The notes beneath the pieces are model-generated. The model was not told the DNA's origin. It did not search any database and was given only the letters and a program-made list of their open reading frames with translations. Positions 20,889 through 31,616 of a stretch of DNA of 64,000 nucleotides are shown here, one piece after another (position 1 is the first letter of the stretch; every line of letters starts with the position of its first letter). Source of the stretch: Rhypophila decipiens (lineage: Eukaryota; Ascomycota; Sordariomycetes; Sordariales; Naviculisporaceae); contig MU858080.1 of the NCBI GenBank assembly GCA_033297075.1, positions 186,001-250,000 of the forward strand, read 5' to 3'. Both the position numbers and the translations under genes were made by a program.

Positions 20889-23487
20889 ATGATGGCCCGA
20901 TATGAGAGCCCTCAAAATGGCCACTACCGCGAGTACCTCGATTCACCGCATCCGCGTCATTCAGACGTCTACTTCGACCGCCCCAGCCAGGAAATGGCCG
21001 TCTACACGCCAGCTCACACGCCATCCCGGCGTCATCGAGACCGGGACCGGGACCGGGACAGAGATGGTGATCACCGCTTCCGCATGACAGAGCGTGAGAA
21101 AGAGAGCCTGAAACAACGGCTAACCGTCACACCTGCGCCAAGTCTTCATTCAAGATATGGACCGCCTCCCCGGGCACGGTCATTATCACTGACTCGGTCG
21201 GTGGAGTTGTTTTCGGAGGATCCGGAGGATTCTGATTCTCCCGTTGACGAGGAGGTCATTCAGTACAGGAGACCAGGCCAGGATCGTCATCGAGACAGAG
21301 ACGGTTATCGAGAGCGAGAGAGAGAAGTCATCAGCTACTCCTTTGGCCGAGATCGAGACCGAGACCGAGACCGACAGCATGGAAAACAGTCCCAGAAACG
21401 TCCCCACGTGAGATATCACCATGGACAGCATCACCCACATGCGCACTCAGTCTCAGCAACGCCGTTAGGTCCATGGTCAAGGGCTCCATCACCTGTCGCA
21501 GTCCCGTCGGTGCGGGATATGAGGGAGCGGTTCCAGATTACGGATCGTGATTCTCGGGACAGGGACAGGGAGAAAAAGGGTAGCCGCGAGTACAGGACGG
21601 AAAAACAACAAGTGCTGCATCATAGTACTTTGGATCCTATGCGCGACCTGAGATTTGGATTGCAGAGGATGAACACGGATCTGGATGCCATGAGCGTGGG
21701 CATGGGGAGGAGGATTGGCCGGGACAGAGAAAGATCTATGCCACCGTTGGTGAGGAGCGCGAGTATCGATGGCGGGATTGGAAATTCTGGTCATGGTGTT
21801 GTTACCAGGAGGCCGGGAGGTGCTGTACGGCCTCTCAGTCCCGGGTGAGTACCTCGTTCATTCTTTTGTGATTTCTTTACCTCCAGATGATAACTAACAC
21901 CAGACATAGATTCCGACGCCCAATCAAGCCCCAGTATACCCAAGTCCACGTCCTCATCCTGACCTGGTCCTTCCACGACCTCAAGCAGACCTCCTACACA
22001 GCGCCCCAACCAGTGGACTATGTCTCGCTAGAAGAGGAGACCCGCCGAGTGCGCGAGACGTTCGAGAGCTACGGCTACAAAGTGCGCGAGTTCTTAATCC
22101 CAATGCAACGATCGGGCGACAGTCTGCGATCCAAGATCAACCAATTCTGCCGGCTCGCGGCCGACGACACACTACTCGTCGTGTACTACCACGGTCATGG
22201 ATGTCTGGATGCCGATAACGAGCTTGTCTTCAGTAGCCATGAACATCCCTCCGACCCGGCCTGGTCCCAAACCGCTGCCGCCGAGCTTTACGCCGCCTTT
22301 CTGAGCGGCGACTCATGTCCCTCCCATGGCCGACAGAACCAGTACCACAGTCTGGTCAAGAAATAGCAAGTTCATCGCTCCCTTCTTCCTTCCTTTGCGA
22401 TCCAAGCTAACCTTGGTTCAGTGAGCGATTCCGGCCAGTATCCGAAGTCCGCTGGGAAGAGATCCGACCAACCCTCCTCAACGCGCCTTCCGACCTCCTC
22501 CTAATCCTAGATTGCTGCGCAGCAGGCGGCGCAAACCTAGGTCACGGCCCAGGCCATCCCAACTTCAACTTCAACTGGCAAGCTCCATTCCCACATTCTC
22601 ATTCCCGCCCAGGCTCCCCAACCTTCCCGCACAATCTTGAATCCATAAATCCCATCACAGGCCAGCCATACACAAAACACCTCTTCGCAGCCTGCGCATT
22701 TGAATCAACAACCTCAGACGACATGACAGCCGCAATGTGTGAAGTCCTCGATGAATGGACACCCGATTATCGCCGTCTGTCCTCAGACTTTGGCGGCAGA
22801 TCGCCTTTCTTAACGACAAAAAGGCTACATCAGATCATGGAAGAAAAATTGCAAAGAAACAGCGTCGGCTCGCAGCCTATTTTTAAGCAGCTCCTTCCGG
22901 CGGATCCAGAGCAGTACATTACGCTGCCTGATTTGAGTTCTTTGGGACGGGATGGACGGGCGAGACGTTTTGGATTGGAACGGGCCGCGACGATTGGGTT
23001 CCCGGATTATGGGGATCAGAGAGATTATCACAGGAGTGCGAGTGTAGGACCTGGAATGCCGCCGACGCTATATCATGATGGTGTGGGGGATCTGCATCTT
23101 CCTTCTGGTAGTGGGTATCCTGGTAGGCCCGGGCCGTATTTGACTGGGAATAATGGGAAGCCGAGTAATCGGGATCTTGCAGGGAGGTTTCAAGTTGGAG
23201 AGCCGGCTGGGATGGCGGGGGATTTGATACATCGGCCCATGAGCGGGTTTGAGTTTGGAGCTGGACAAGGGCATGACGGGAGAACCAAGAGGAGGGAGAA
23301 ATATGGACCTGGACCTGGACCACCTGGACATCATGATGGCTATTTTGGGGGTGGTGGTGCGTTTGGAGAGCCTAGGTATGAGACTGGGTATGCGAGTGAT
23401 AATATGTGGCATGGCTATGGGAGTGATCGGGGCGAGTATAGGACTGTTAGGAAGGACCGTGAGTATCGGGAGCTGGGCTGGAGATAG
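20889..23487 (+). CDS. Caspase-like (peptidase C14 fold) protein with long disordered arms
   Basis: Exons are 20889-21844, 21904-22365 and 22422-23487; phases close to 827 residues. Intron 1 is gtgagt...taactaacaccag. Intron 2 starts with GC (gcaagt) rather than GT and ends ttcag. The N-terminal 320 residues are disordered with Arg-Asp repeats (RDRDRDRDRDG). The caspase-like fold begins at YTQVHVLILTWSFHD, has the His motif LLVVYYHGHGC and the Cys motif LLLILDCCAAGG, both dyad residues present. A Gly/Arg-rich tail follows. Fungal metacaspase relatives cut after Arg or Lys; here the flanking arms are themselves Arg-rich. A role in cell death or condensate-like assembly is inference. Confidence 0.85.
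21042..21066 (+). repeat. Arg-Asp coding hexamer repeats
   Basis: Short tandem gaccgg units encode Asp-Arg in the disordered arm of the caspase-like protein. Similar gaccga units recur at 21352-21373. Confidence 0.7.
22366..22421 (+). other. GC-AG intron
   Basis: The donor reads TA/gcaagt and the acceptor ggttcag. Only this choice joins HSLVKK-Y-ERFRPVSEV in frame; no GT donor nearby does so. gcaagt is the usual form of a functional GC donor. Confidence 0.75.
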
Positions 23488-23542
23488 GAGGAGAGACGTT
23501 TCGACAATGGAGATGTGGTATCGCCGCAAGACCTGTATTTTA

Positions 23543-23690
23543 GTCCGAATAAATACTTTGACCGGTTGGAATAAACCCCCTGACTGGCTAGAATAAATGT
23601 CTTGATTTGCTGGAATAAATACCTTAACCAGCTTGAATAAATACTCTGACTAGCTCGAATAAATGTCTTAACGGGCTCAAATAAATACCT
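23543..23690. repeat. Imperfect tandem repeat of about 25-28 bp in a 3' flank
   Basis: Six or so diverged copies of a unit like ggaataaataccttgacc lie just past the caspase-like stop, each with an aataaa-like core. They could supply repeated poly(A) signals. Confidence 0.75.
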
Positions 23691-23919
23691 CTGGGCTGGA
23701 AAGTCAAATTGGACTAGTATCTGTATACGAAAGGAGTGATGCCTGTTTATTATGCATCTCCCATAAAAGGTACATGGCTATCTATCAAGTCTCGAGAACA
23801 ATGTTAGATGAACCTTGAGCAAATGATCAAGTCAATCAAAAACACGGGGTTTATTCCCCTCCCTTTTATTTCACAACAACCATCAGACTCAACTCCCCAT
23901 CACTCTCACATTCGTCACT
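23691..23919. other. Convergent 3' spacer
   Basis: Lies between the caspase-like gene (+) and the HNH gene (-). Nothing else is recognised. Confidence 0.5.
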
Positions 23920-25138
23920 CTACTCCTCGTCGCTCTCGTGCTCATTGTCGCCCTTAGCCCCTTCGACGTCTAAACCTGCTCCTCCGTCGCCGCTGTCGTT
24001 CTCCTCCTCATCATCCTCCTCATAATCATCCTCCTCATCATCATCCTCCTCGTCGTCATCCTCCTCATCATCCTCCTCATGACTGCCCGAGACCTTTAGC
24101 TGGCTAAAGAGAGTGGGGATTTTTGTAGGAGTTTTCGGACTCCGCGAGCTCAGTGATACGATATCGCTCACGACTGAGGCCTTTCCAGCCATCCCCTCAT
24201 CTGCCTCCATCTTCTTTTTGTCGGTGGCTCCCAGCATGGTTGCCGCCTCATTCTTGGGTATATGACCCATTCGCTGGGCTAGGACCATTAACGGTCCCTT
24301 CTTCATATACTCGCCAGGTGATGCCCAGGCTCTCGTCGTACTGCCCGAGTCAGAGGCATCCTTCCACCATCCGGGGACCTCATAGCGCTGTCTTCGTAGA
24401 ATGGTGATAATGTGCGCGAAATAGAGATATCGAGCCTTTGGTCTGAAGTCCCTTGGAATGTTGGGACCTTTTGGTCCAGCTCAATCTTCTCTAATCTTTG
24501 GTAAGCCTCAGCAAAAGCGTGGTCCAGCACTACGACCTTCCATTCGTTGTCGTTATTTGCTAGGACAATAGTAATTTGCCCATTGTCCAGCGCCTCTTCC
24601 AACTGCGTGTGGAGGGGCAGTGCATTGGCCTCGCTAATGATATGGCCATGGTGTTTGTTTTCGGCCTTGCCGAAAAGATAGGTCGCAGTAGTTTCGCCAA
24701 TATTGTATGGCACGAGGTGGGCAGCTCGTGGTGGGCTGACCGGCGGTGATGGTGTTGCGGGCATACTGGATCCCCGTGGGAGGAGAGGGCGTGTCGTCTG
24801 TGGGGGTATCCCAATTCTTCTTGGATTTCTTTGGGCTGTTTATGACTTCTGCTGGGGTTGTAAATCGTGATCGGCGGATTTCTCTGGTAATGGCTGGAAA
24901 TTGTAGCACTTGGATCGAGCTCGGTGAATTCCTCTGAGAAAGGCTGGAGATCGCGGAAGTCGGATCGTCCGGTGCGGAGAGAAATGACCGGGAGATGTAG
25001 GTTCTGTGAAGTTCTGGAAAAAAGAGAAGTCGAGATTGGCGAATCCTCTGAGAAAGGCTGGAGATTGTGGAAGTTGGATCGTCCGGCAGGCGGGGGAAAG
25101 AAATGGGCGGAAAATATGGGTTCCGGGATTGCCATCAA
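23920..25138 (-). pseudogene. HNH-nuclease-domain protein, frameshifted
   Basis: The 24764-24303 frame contains AAHLVPYNIGETTATYLFG and EANALPLHTQLEEALDNGQI, the His and Asn/His segments of fungal HNH proteins. Downstream the family sequence continues in the next frame: FRPKARYLYFAHIITILRRQ, then VPGWWKD and WASPGEYMKKGPL, ending in an acidic D/E-run tail. The shift falls at a run of four A near 24471-24474; five A would keep the frame. The N-terminal part (25138-24770) is disordered with two similar blocks (GRSNFHNLQPFSED and GRSDFRDLQPFSEE), and the frame before AAHLVPYN is also uncertain. A homopolymer error or a real loss are both possible. Confidence 0.55.
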
Positions 25139-26699
25139 AGTTTATTTTTAAAAAGTGGATTCACTTCACCGGTCACATGCTGTGGAAAGAACAAGGTTCT
25201 ACCGGGGTGGAGAGTGTCATTACCAGTAAAGCTCAAGATTTCAAGAAACACTTCGAAATGTGACTTGCTACTCACGCAGGTGTCAAAATGGAGTGGGAAA
25301 TTCTTCTGTCGGTATTCTGAATGAATACTAAGAAGACCCTCGTCCAGTTTTCAAGAAGTAAGTGATGAATACCCTAAAAGACTGGGTTGGATCCCCGGCC
25401 TGTCAGGTGGAAAGGAATCTTCGTATCCCTCCCGTTACCAAAACTCTAATTATACAGCAGTACTCTTCCCCCATCTTATTATCCTCCGCCAGTTGTTATT
25501 ACCACAGCTGTTGATACTAATAGCCCCCTCGCCTCTGAGGGCATATATCGTTGCTAATGAGGCCTTGTTTTGAGGGATCTTCTCGATCAGCTGACGCTTC
25601 CAGTGAACTGGCTGCCTTGACCAGAATTGCTCGCCGACTTCCTCATATAGGGACCCCGGTGTGCAACTACAGCCATTGGAGGTGAATATGCTCTTTGACC
25701 TTCCCAAAATATCGATTGCCTATGCCTGCAAGCTTGCAATGACGAGTTTGAGCTGCCCGTATATACTCTTGGTATGTTGTATTTTCGGGCTCGTTGCCCT
25801 TGCAGGCAAAGAGGAGCAGCTCCTGTTGGTCGGCACTACCATCCTTCATACTGCCCTTGAGCTTTTTCCAAGCTACCCCAATACCATATAAGGCTATATG
25901 ACGAGGATTGTCGTGCTAATCCATTGCTCCCGGTCCGAGTGAGGGACTGACCTCTCCAGATTGCAGTGGTCCACCCAAAATCCCAACTCTCAAGCCAGAG
26001 ATTCTTTTGCTTCATGGGTCGAACAAGGGGCTCACTGTTCCTTCAGCCGAAAGTCTTGCCACATTCGGAGCAAAACACCTTAATATCCTAACGGAAAGCG
26101 TTAATGAAGGGTAGCACAACTTGATCCCTTTTACCAGTACTTGTCCCCAACCCGATTGCTTTGTTGGCTTTAGACGAAATGCATTTAGGGCGGAGGGCTG
26201 GAAGAAATTTCAAGCCTGGACGAGATTTCGAGTTCTCGGCAGGTTTGGTATTAGGATCGGAGGGCCCCGACGAGGTCGTTGCATAATAAAAGATGTTGAT
26301 AAATCTAAGTCGAGTAGGTGATTAAGAACTGAAGTGGTATAGGGCTCTTGGGTGTTGAGAAAGTTTGAAGCAACTGAAGAGGATCTAGAAGAGCAAACCG
26401 TCTTGAAGGGAAGAATGCAAATATAAGTGGTCTTACCTCTCGTCCGATACAAGCTTTTTCCTTTCAAGATAGAAGTTAAAAAGGGCCATTTGCCGTCAGA
26501 TCTTGTCAAGAGAAACTTCCATTGATCCGAACGACTCGAAGATTGAAGACTAAAATGCTAGTAATTTGACCTTAAACTACTTCTCTGCTTCCAGAGAGTA
26601 CGGCATTACCCGCCTCCAATCAAAATAGCATCACCTCGGGTCATCCAGCTTCATACAGACTAATAAATCAAGTGCGTTACGCAGTAGGAGTTCCAAGAC
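25139..26699. other. Gene-poor 1.6-kb stretch
   Basis: Minus-strand frames at 25849-25667 (MKDGSADQQELLLFACKGNE) and 25707-25450 look like fragments of an older gene, possibly transposon-derived, but no family is recognised. No promoter or splice support is found. Confidence 0.4.
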
Positions 26700-28674
26700 T
26701 CATTGAGTCGAAATGTCCCGCCGTGTAAACCGAATGTTGAAGTCCTTGGCCAGCCAGACAATAGGATCTCGGACCTTGATTGGCGTGATTTTATCCACGA
26801 TGGAGATGTCGTATCGTCGTAAGACCTGTTATTTCAGTCAGTCGTAGGTCATACATACGTAACAACAACAGTTTGTAAAATCTCACCTCGACAAAAAACT
26901 TGCCCAGCTCCATCAGCGCAACATGTTTGCCCAGACAAACATATTTCCCCGTACTAAAGACCAACTCGACCGTGCTAGCCATCTTCTCGAACCGGTTCCC
27001 GCCGTCGATACGATCTTGCTCGGCAGCTTCGGACCACCTCTCTGGCCGGAAACTCTTGACGTCTTCCTCGTCGGTCCCAAAGATGGACGGATGTCGTCCC
27101 ATGCCCAGCATGCACTGGCCTATTTCTGTTCCTGGGGGCAGATATAAACCATGGATGGTGTCACCCTGATCGGGGACTTGTTTTGAGAAAAGACCTGCGG
27201 AAGGGGGCCAGAGCCGGAGGGTTTCTCGGAGGATTGCTAGGAGGTATGAGAAGGAATTTGTGCTTGAGGCGGGAGATATGTCTTCGGGATTTGAGGAGGT
27301 AGCTTTGAAGGCCGAGTATGGGACTATGTCGTCGGGGGAGGCCGAAGGGTGGGAAGAATAATAGGCATCAATTTCGGACTGGAGTTTGTTGTATGCTGAT
27401 GGGGTTGTGAGGAGAGAGAGGAGGGCGAATTTGAATGCTACTGCTGTGGTTTCCGTCCCGGCAACTCTGGATAGTGATTTGGTTAGTTGCTGGTTCCCGG
27501 CTCGGGGCGATGAGACTTACACGAGAGTTATGGTCTCTTGCACCACGTCTGCATATGGGATCCCGTTGTTCAGGTAGCTTCGGATGATGTCAAGCTCGTC
27601 GACATTGTCTTTTTTGTTGGGGGCCTCCTTTTCCGGATCAGACTTTGAGTTAATTGCTTCGATACGTTTGTTGACTTGGTCGGTTGCGAATCTGCTTCAT
27701 GTCAGTCACATTCCGACCACAGACGGGTTCATAGAGTGGAGAGAAGAAGCAACACACTTCATCAAACACCCAAACCCGACTCGATCCCCCGGCCCCGGCA
27801 TCAGCAGATTGATCGGCCACGCGTGCATCACGTAAACGAGCCATGGCAATGACCCCAGCACACCGAAACTGGGCAGCATCTTCTCCGACGTTGAAAGGTA
27901 CTCGTTCACGTCGCTATCGCTCTCCAGGAATCCCCATGCCTTGCCAAAGGTGACACTGGTGGCCACGTCGAGCGTGAACATCATGGACCGAACTCCAAAA
28001 TCCATAGGCCGTCCATAGGGTCTTGCCGCTGTGGACTTGTCCTTTGGCTCTGAGGAGATATAATTCCGCTCAATCAGATCGAGAAAGGAATGGACCGTCT
28101 TGTCGACTCGTGTTTCCATTTTTGCGAGGCCGCCGGATGCCCACTTTCACTTTATGTCAACACTTTATCGTCAACAGGTAAGGGTAGAGATGTAAAAACA
28201 CACCGCTGGAGCAATTCTATTCTTGCGATCCTTTCTCCGCGGATTATCTCGCATGGCAATGCACGAGTAGCTGTTTAGATCCCATCGCGAAAACTCGAAC
28301 CACAGTCCCTTGGTGTAGCCCGCTTTGTAGCTGCAGATGCGCCGAAAGGTGTCCGGGTCAGTGTAGACCACCATATTTGGCTGGAGGCGCGCCAGTGGTC
28401 CATATTTGCGCGCGATTTCGTAGGTGTACTCTGTTATGTCGCCTTTGAGAGAGTGGTATGTCAGGACCAGTGGGGTGATGGCGTTCAGAAACGGTCCCGG
28501 GATGTGTCGGAGGCGGTAGTATTGGATTGTCACGGTGGTGATGTACCATGTCAGAAGCAAGGCGGTGGGCAGCAGGAAGAAGACAGTGGTCCGGGAGATG
28601 TTGATATTGAGGTTATCCGGGATGGCAAGTTTGCCCAAACCAAAGGGGGGGACAAAGCTGTCCATCGTACCCAT
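26700..28674 (-). CDS. Cytochrome P450 monooxygenase
   Basis: Five exons (28674-28204, 28143-27758, 27691-27521, 27466-26887, 26825-26700) close in phase to 577 residues. An N-terminal membrane anchor (TTVFFLLPTALLLTWYITTV) is followed by the proline hinge RHIPGPF. The I-helix carries VAGTETTAVAF (oxygen activation), the K-helix ETLR, then FRPERW and the haem loop FSTGKYVCLG with thiolate Cys520. All canonical residues are present, so the enzyme should be active in the ER membrane with a reductase partner. The start at 28674 is the ATG just before the hydrophobic anchor region; an upstream in-frame ATG would add 56 residues without clear function. The substrate is unknown; the neighbour upstream is a CPI1-like isomerase in the same orientation. 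Confidence 0.92.
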
Positions 28675-29708
28675 TTGAGCTGGCTGTGCTGTTCTCTTTT
28701 TCGGTGGAGCTGAGATCCCAGGAAGAATGGTTCGACTTTTGGATATCAAGACGAGGGTCAGTACTGAGCAAACGGGAGGAGCACGGTGATACAAGTCGCA
28801 CCCCACAAGAAGTGACAACGCTGATATATACCGCTGTGGCACAATTAACTCATCCTGGTCGACGAGAACGATTGGATGTGCTTGTAAGGTGTAGGAGACC
28901 CGGCCACAATGAGGAGTCGGTCTGCTGGTCTCGTCGGGCTTCTTCGAATAACCTGTGACAGAATACGACTTGGTGCGTCCATTCCCGCACCTGCACTGAT
29001 AGGATCACAGTTATGCGGGCCATCCTGGAATCAAATTGATATAACGTATTAGCGTTAGTATCCGGTCCGCGCTAGCTGATTTGAATGCCCGAGAATTAGT
29101 AACCAAAGCCTGGTAAGCATGACCAGAGTCAACATTGACAACCCGATTCGTTGGGGGATAGCCTGCGGCATCACACCTCCTCTTTGCGGTTGGTACAGTT
29201 TACAAATCACCACCCACATAACTCTTTTGTGGAGAACAAACCCAAGTTGAGCATTGCTGCCGCCTGCGCTGCAACGTGAACTGCATGGAAACATGGCACG
29301 GGGAAAGGGTCGACAGCCGCGGGCTTGCATATGAATATTGGATCCTTACCCAATCCCTCGGGGAACAAGTGTAAAGACTAATGTAGGTGTTTTCGCGTCG
29401 TGTAACATGGCTAGGCCTTGTTGGAAATCTTGCGTAATCTACCTGGCAGATACATATGTAACAAGAAAATCTGATCCGGCAGGCATGGTTCTTCCAGCAT
29501 TCTGACGCTTCTTGTTCTTGATTGGCTTTGTTTGACGAAATATCATGATAATGGCCTTTGCTATCTTAACGAACGATATGCAGAGGGAACGGTAGCCTTT
29601 TACACACCGCGTCTGACATTCAGATCTTCTACTGCCATGGGTTGCAAGCTTATCCTAGAGTATACATACAGCTAGATACATTATCTACGAAGTATATCGA
29701 CTTATGTC
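28675..29708. other. Spacer between P450 and CPI1-like gene
   Basis: About 1 kb, holding the P450 promoter and the 3' flank of the CPI1-like gene. No gene recognised. Confidence 0.5.
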
Positions 29709-30674
29709 TTAAATCGGGCCCACGACCTTGGCCCACGCCTCAAGGAGGACCATGATCCCCATGCTCGTCCCCAGAGCCTCAATGATGACCCTACCTAGCC
29801 CCCATTCTGCGTCCCGATCGATCCTCTTGACCATCGGCAGTCCAACAACAAAATAAGCCGCATACCCGAGAGACCCCAACCTCAACATCCTCTCCCGATC
29901 TCGATACCGAAACAGGTCTTCCAACAACGGACTTGCCATGACATACGTCTCTGCGAATGCTAGTCCATACGACAATCCGAGGAGAAGCAATCCATTGCCC
30001 AGTTTCGTCGTTTTCAGAAACTTGACTGACCTCAGCTTCTGTTCCAAGGTGACAAGAAGACAAAAGTAGCTCATGAAGTAAGCATGCGTAAGCGGGTACA
30101 TGAACAACGGAACCACCTGTCTCGGTGTACCATTACCGCCATGTTGCCCCAGAACGTCCGACTCCAAGTGCCATGTACATGCATCTCCAAAGGTATATTC
30201 CATGCCCATCAGATCAAAGAAGTAATGCGTGCCAAAGTAAGTCCCGAAGATGACCAACACAAAAGTCCAGAGGTTGAGTTTGAGGTAGTACGGGATCTTG
30301 CTCGTGTCCGAGGAAGAAGCGGAATGCAAGAAAATGGCGGGAAATACAAGAGACGGCGATGCAACCGCCAAAGAGAAGGCCATGTACTCTATATCCGACC
30401 AAGCGCACAAAATACCGGTTTGCATGACGTAGAGAACGGGGAGGATCCAGAGCGGCGACTGGAGCAGGATGAGGTTATGAGTGCGTGTTTTCTCGTCCAT
30501 GTATTCATCTTGTTCCACTTGACCGTTGCCAGGTTGGGGGTTGAGACGTGGTCGCTGCGCCTTCGTGGGCATTTTGCTGTCGTGATGATTGTGAGGGTCT
30601 GGAAGATTTCTGGTGTCTGGCATGGAATTGGACACAGCGTTGGCGGCCGCAGGATTGACTCCTGCCCCCGACAT
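29709..30674 (-). CDS. Cycloeucalenol cycloisomerase (CPI1)-like membrane protein
   Basis: The single exon has 321 residues. After a disordered leader (1-64) there are about six to eight hydrophobic helices. Segments typical of plant CPI1 occur in order: IEYMAFSLAVASPSLVFP (95-112), LNLWTFVLVIFGTYFGTHYF (133-152), MGMEYTF (156-162), PLTHAYFMSYF (194-204), LSYGLAFAETYVMASP (234-249), LGSLGYAAYFVVGLPM (266-281) and WGLGRVIIEALGTSMG (291-306), ending VVGPI. In plants this enzyme opens the 9,19-cyclopropane ring of cycloeucalenol in sterol synthesis. Fungi normally make lanosterol and do not need it. The family call comes from remembered motifs, not a search. It may act on a cyclopropyl or other triterpenoid, perhaps with the adjacent P450. 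Confidence 0.7.
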   Translation of the reverse strand: MSGAGVNPAAANAVSNSMPDTRNLPDPHNHHDSKMPTKAQRPRLNPQPGNGQVEQDEYMDEKTRTHNLILLQSPLWILPVLYVMQTGILCAWSDIEYMAFSLAVASPSLVFPAIFLHSASSSDTSKIPYYLKLNLWTFVLVIFGTYFGTHYFFDLMGMEYTFGDACTWHLESDVLGQHGGNGTPRQVVPLFMYPLTHAYFMSYFCLLVTLEQKLRSVKFLKTTKLGNGLLLLGLSYGLAFAETYVMASPLLEDLFRYRDRERMLRLGSLGYAAYFVVGLPMVKRIDRDAEWGLGRVIIEALGTSMGIMVLLEAWAKVVGPI

Positions 30675-31616
30675 TCCAGGAACACTGGTTAGATAATAGA
30701 AGATGTGTATGTCAAACTCCTTCGCAGTTGATGTCGACGGCGCCCCTATTTGGTCGGGTAGTACAAAACGTCAAGAGCTGAGAACGGCCGAGTGGCTCGA
30801 GGTGTAAAAGAGGGAAACAGTTATTCGTAGAAACGGTGGTATCGTATGCGGGGAAAAGTCTTGGGAGGTCTTGGTTAGTGTACGGGTTACGTGGTAGTTG
30901 TGATACGAATACGGAAATCGCGCGTACTGATAGATGTAAATTACTGTATTGTGTAAGACATTGTCCTTGTTACTCTTATTCGATGGCAGGATCTAAAGCC
31001 AAACCACTGCCCCGTGGTGTTGAAAATGGCCTAGGAAGAAAACTTTCCCGATCTTTGTGAAGAATCAGGTAAGCAAGCTCCCATTCTGAGTCCCAACCTG
31101 GGTATTTCACATCGGCTTGTCGCTTTGTTAGTTTACCAGTACACTGTACCTTAGTTTGACGCAGTGCTGGATCGTTACTCTATGAGGCCAATGCCAGCTT
31201 TTCTACCTAAATTTTTGTCCTTTTTCGCACAAAGAGAGACTTCTTTGTGGACGTCTTGGTGGTCCTGGGAATCTGGTTTGAAAATGTGCAGTTTTGTGAT
31301 GATCTGAAAATCTGTTCTGTTATTCGTGGTCTTGTCCACAAATCAGATCTCTTGAAACTTGATGAATTGAACAGGCATAACGCCCAGCCCCTTGCCATGT
31401 GCATGGCGCTTCGTTCGTCCTTTCAGTTTCCCTGAACTTGGTGTGTACTGTGAGGCTCTCAGGCACAAGTTCATGATATCAAGCATTCCAAGTGAGGTGT
31501 GCTCCCATCTTTCGCTTCGCAAGCTTTCCCATCCTTCACCGGCATTTTCTGGGTATACATACCCTACGTACGGTTCGTCGACGTATCTCAGCAACTTCGC
31601 TCTAGACATATTCGCC
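30675..31616. other. Divergent promoter region
   Basis: Lies between the CPI1-like gene (-) and the HET gene (+). An open frame upstream of 31617 continues the HET frame but lacks family similarity and is not taken as coding. Confidence 0.5.

Noticed and set aside
25450..25849. Two minus-strand ORFs that look like gene fragments
   Set aside because: Protein-like composition but no family recognised and no way to join them; left as unexplained remnants.
28675..28842. N-terminal extension of the P450 ORF
   Set aside because: The extra 56 residues lack P450 features and the ATG at 28674 places the membrane anchor as usual.
31392..31616. Upstream extension of the HET ORF
   Set aside because: The frame is open but does not resemble the family; the ATG at 31617 gives the usual MRLL start of HET proteins.
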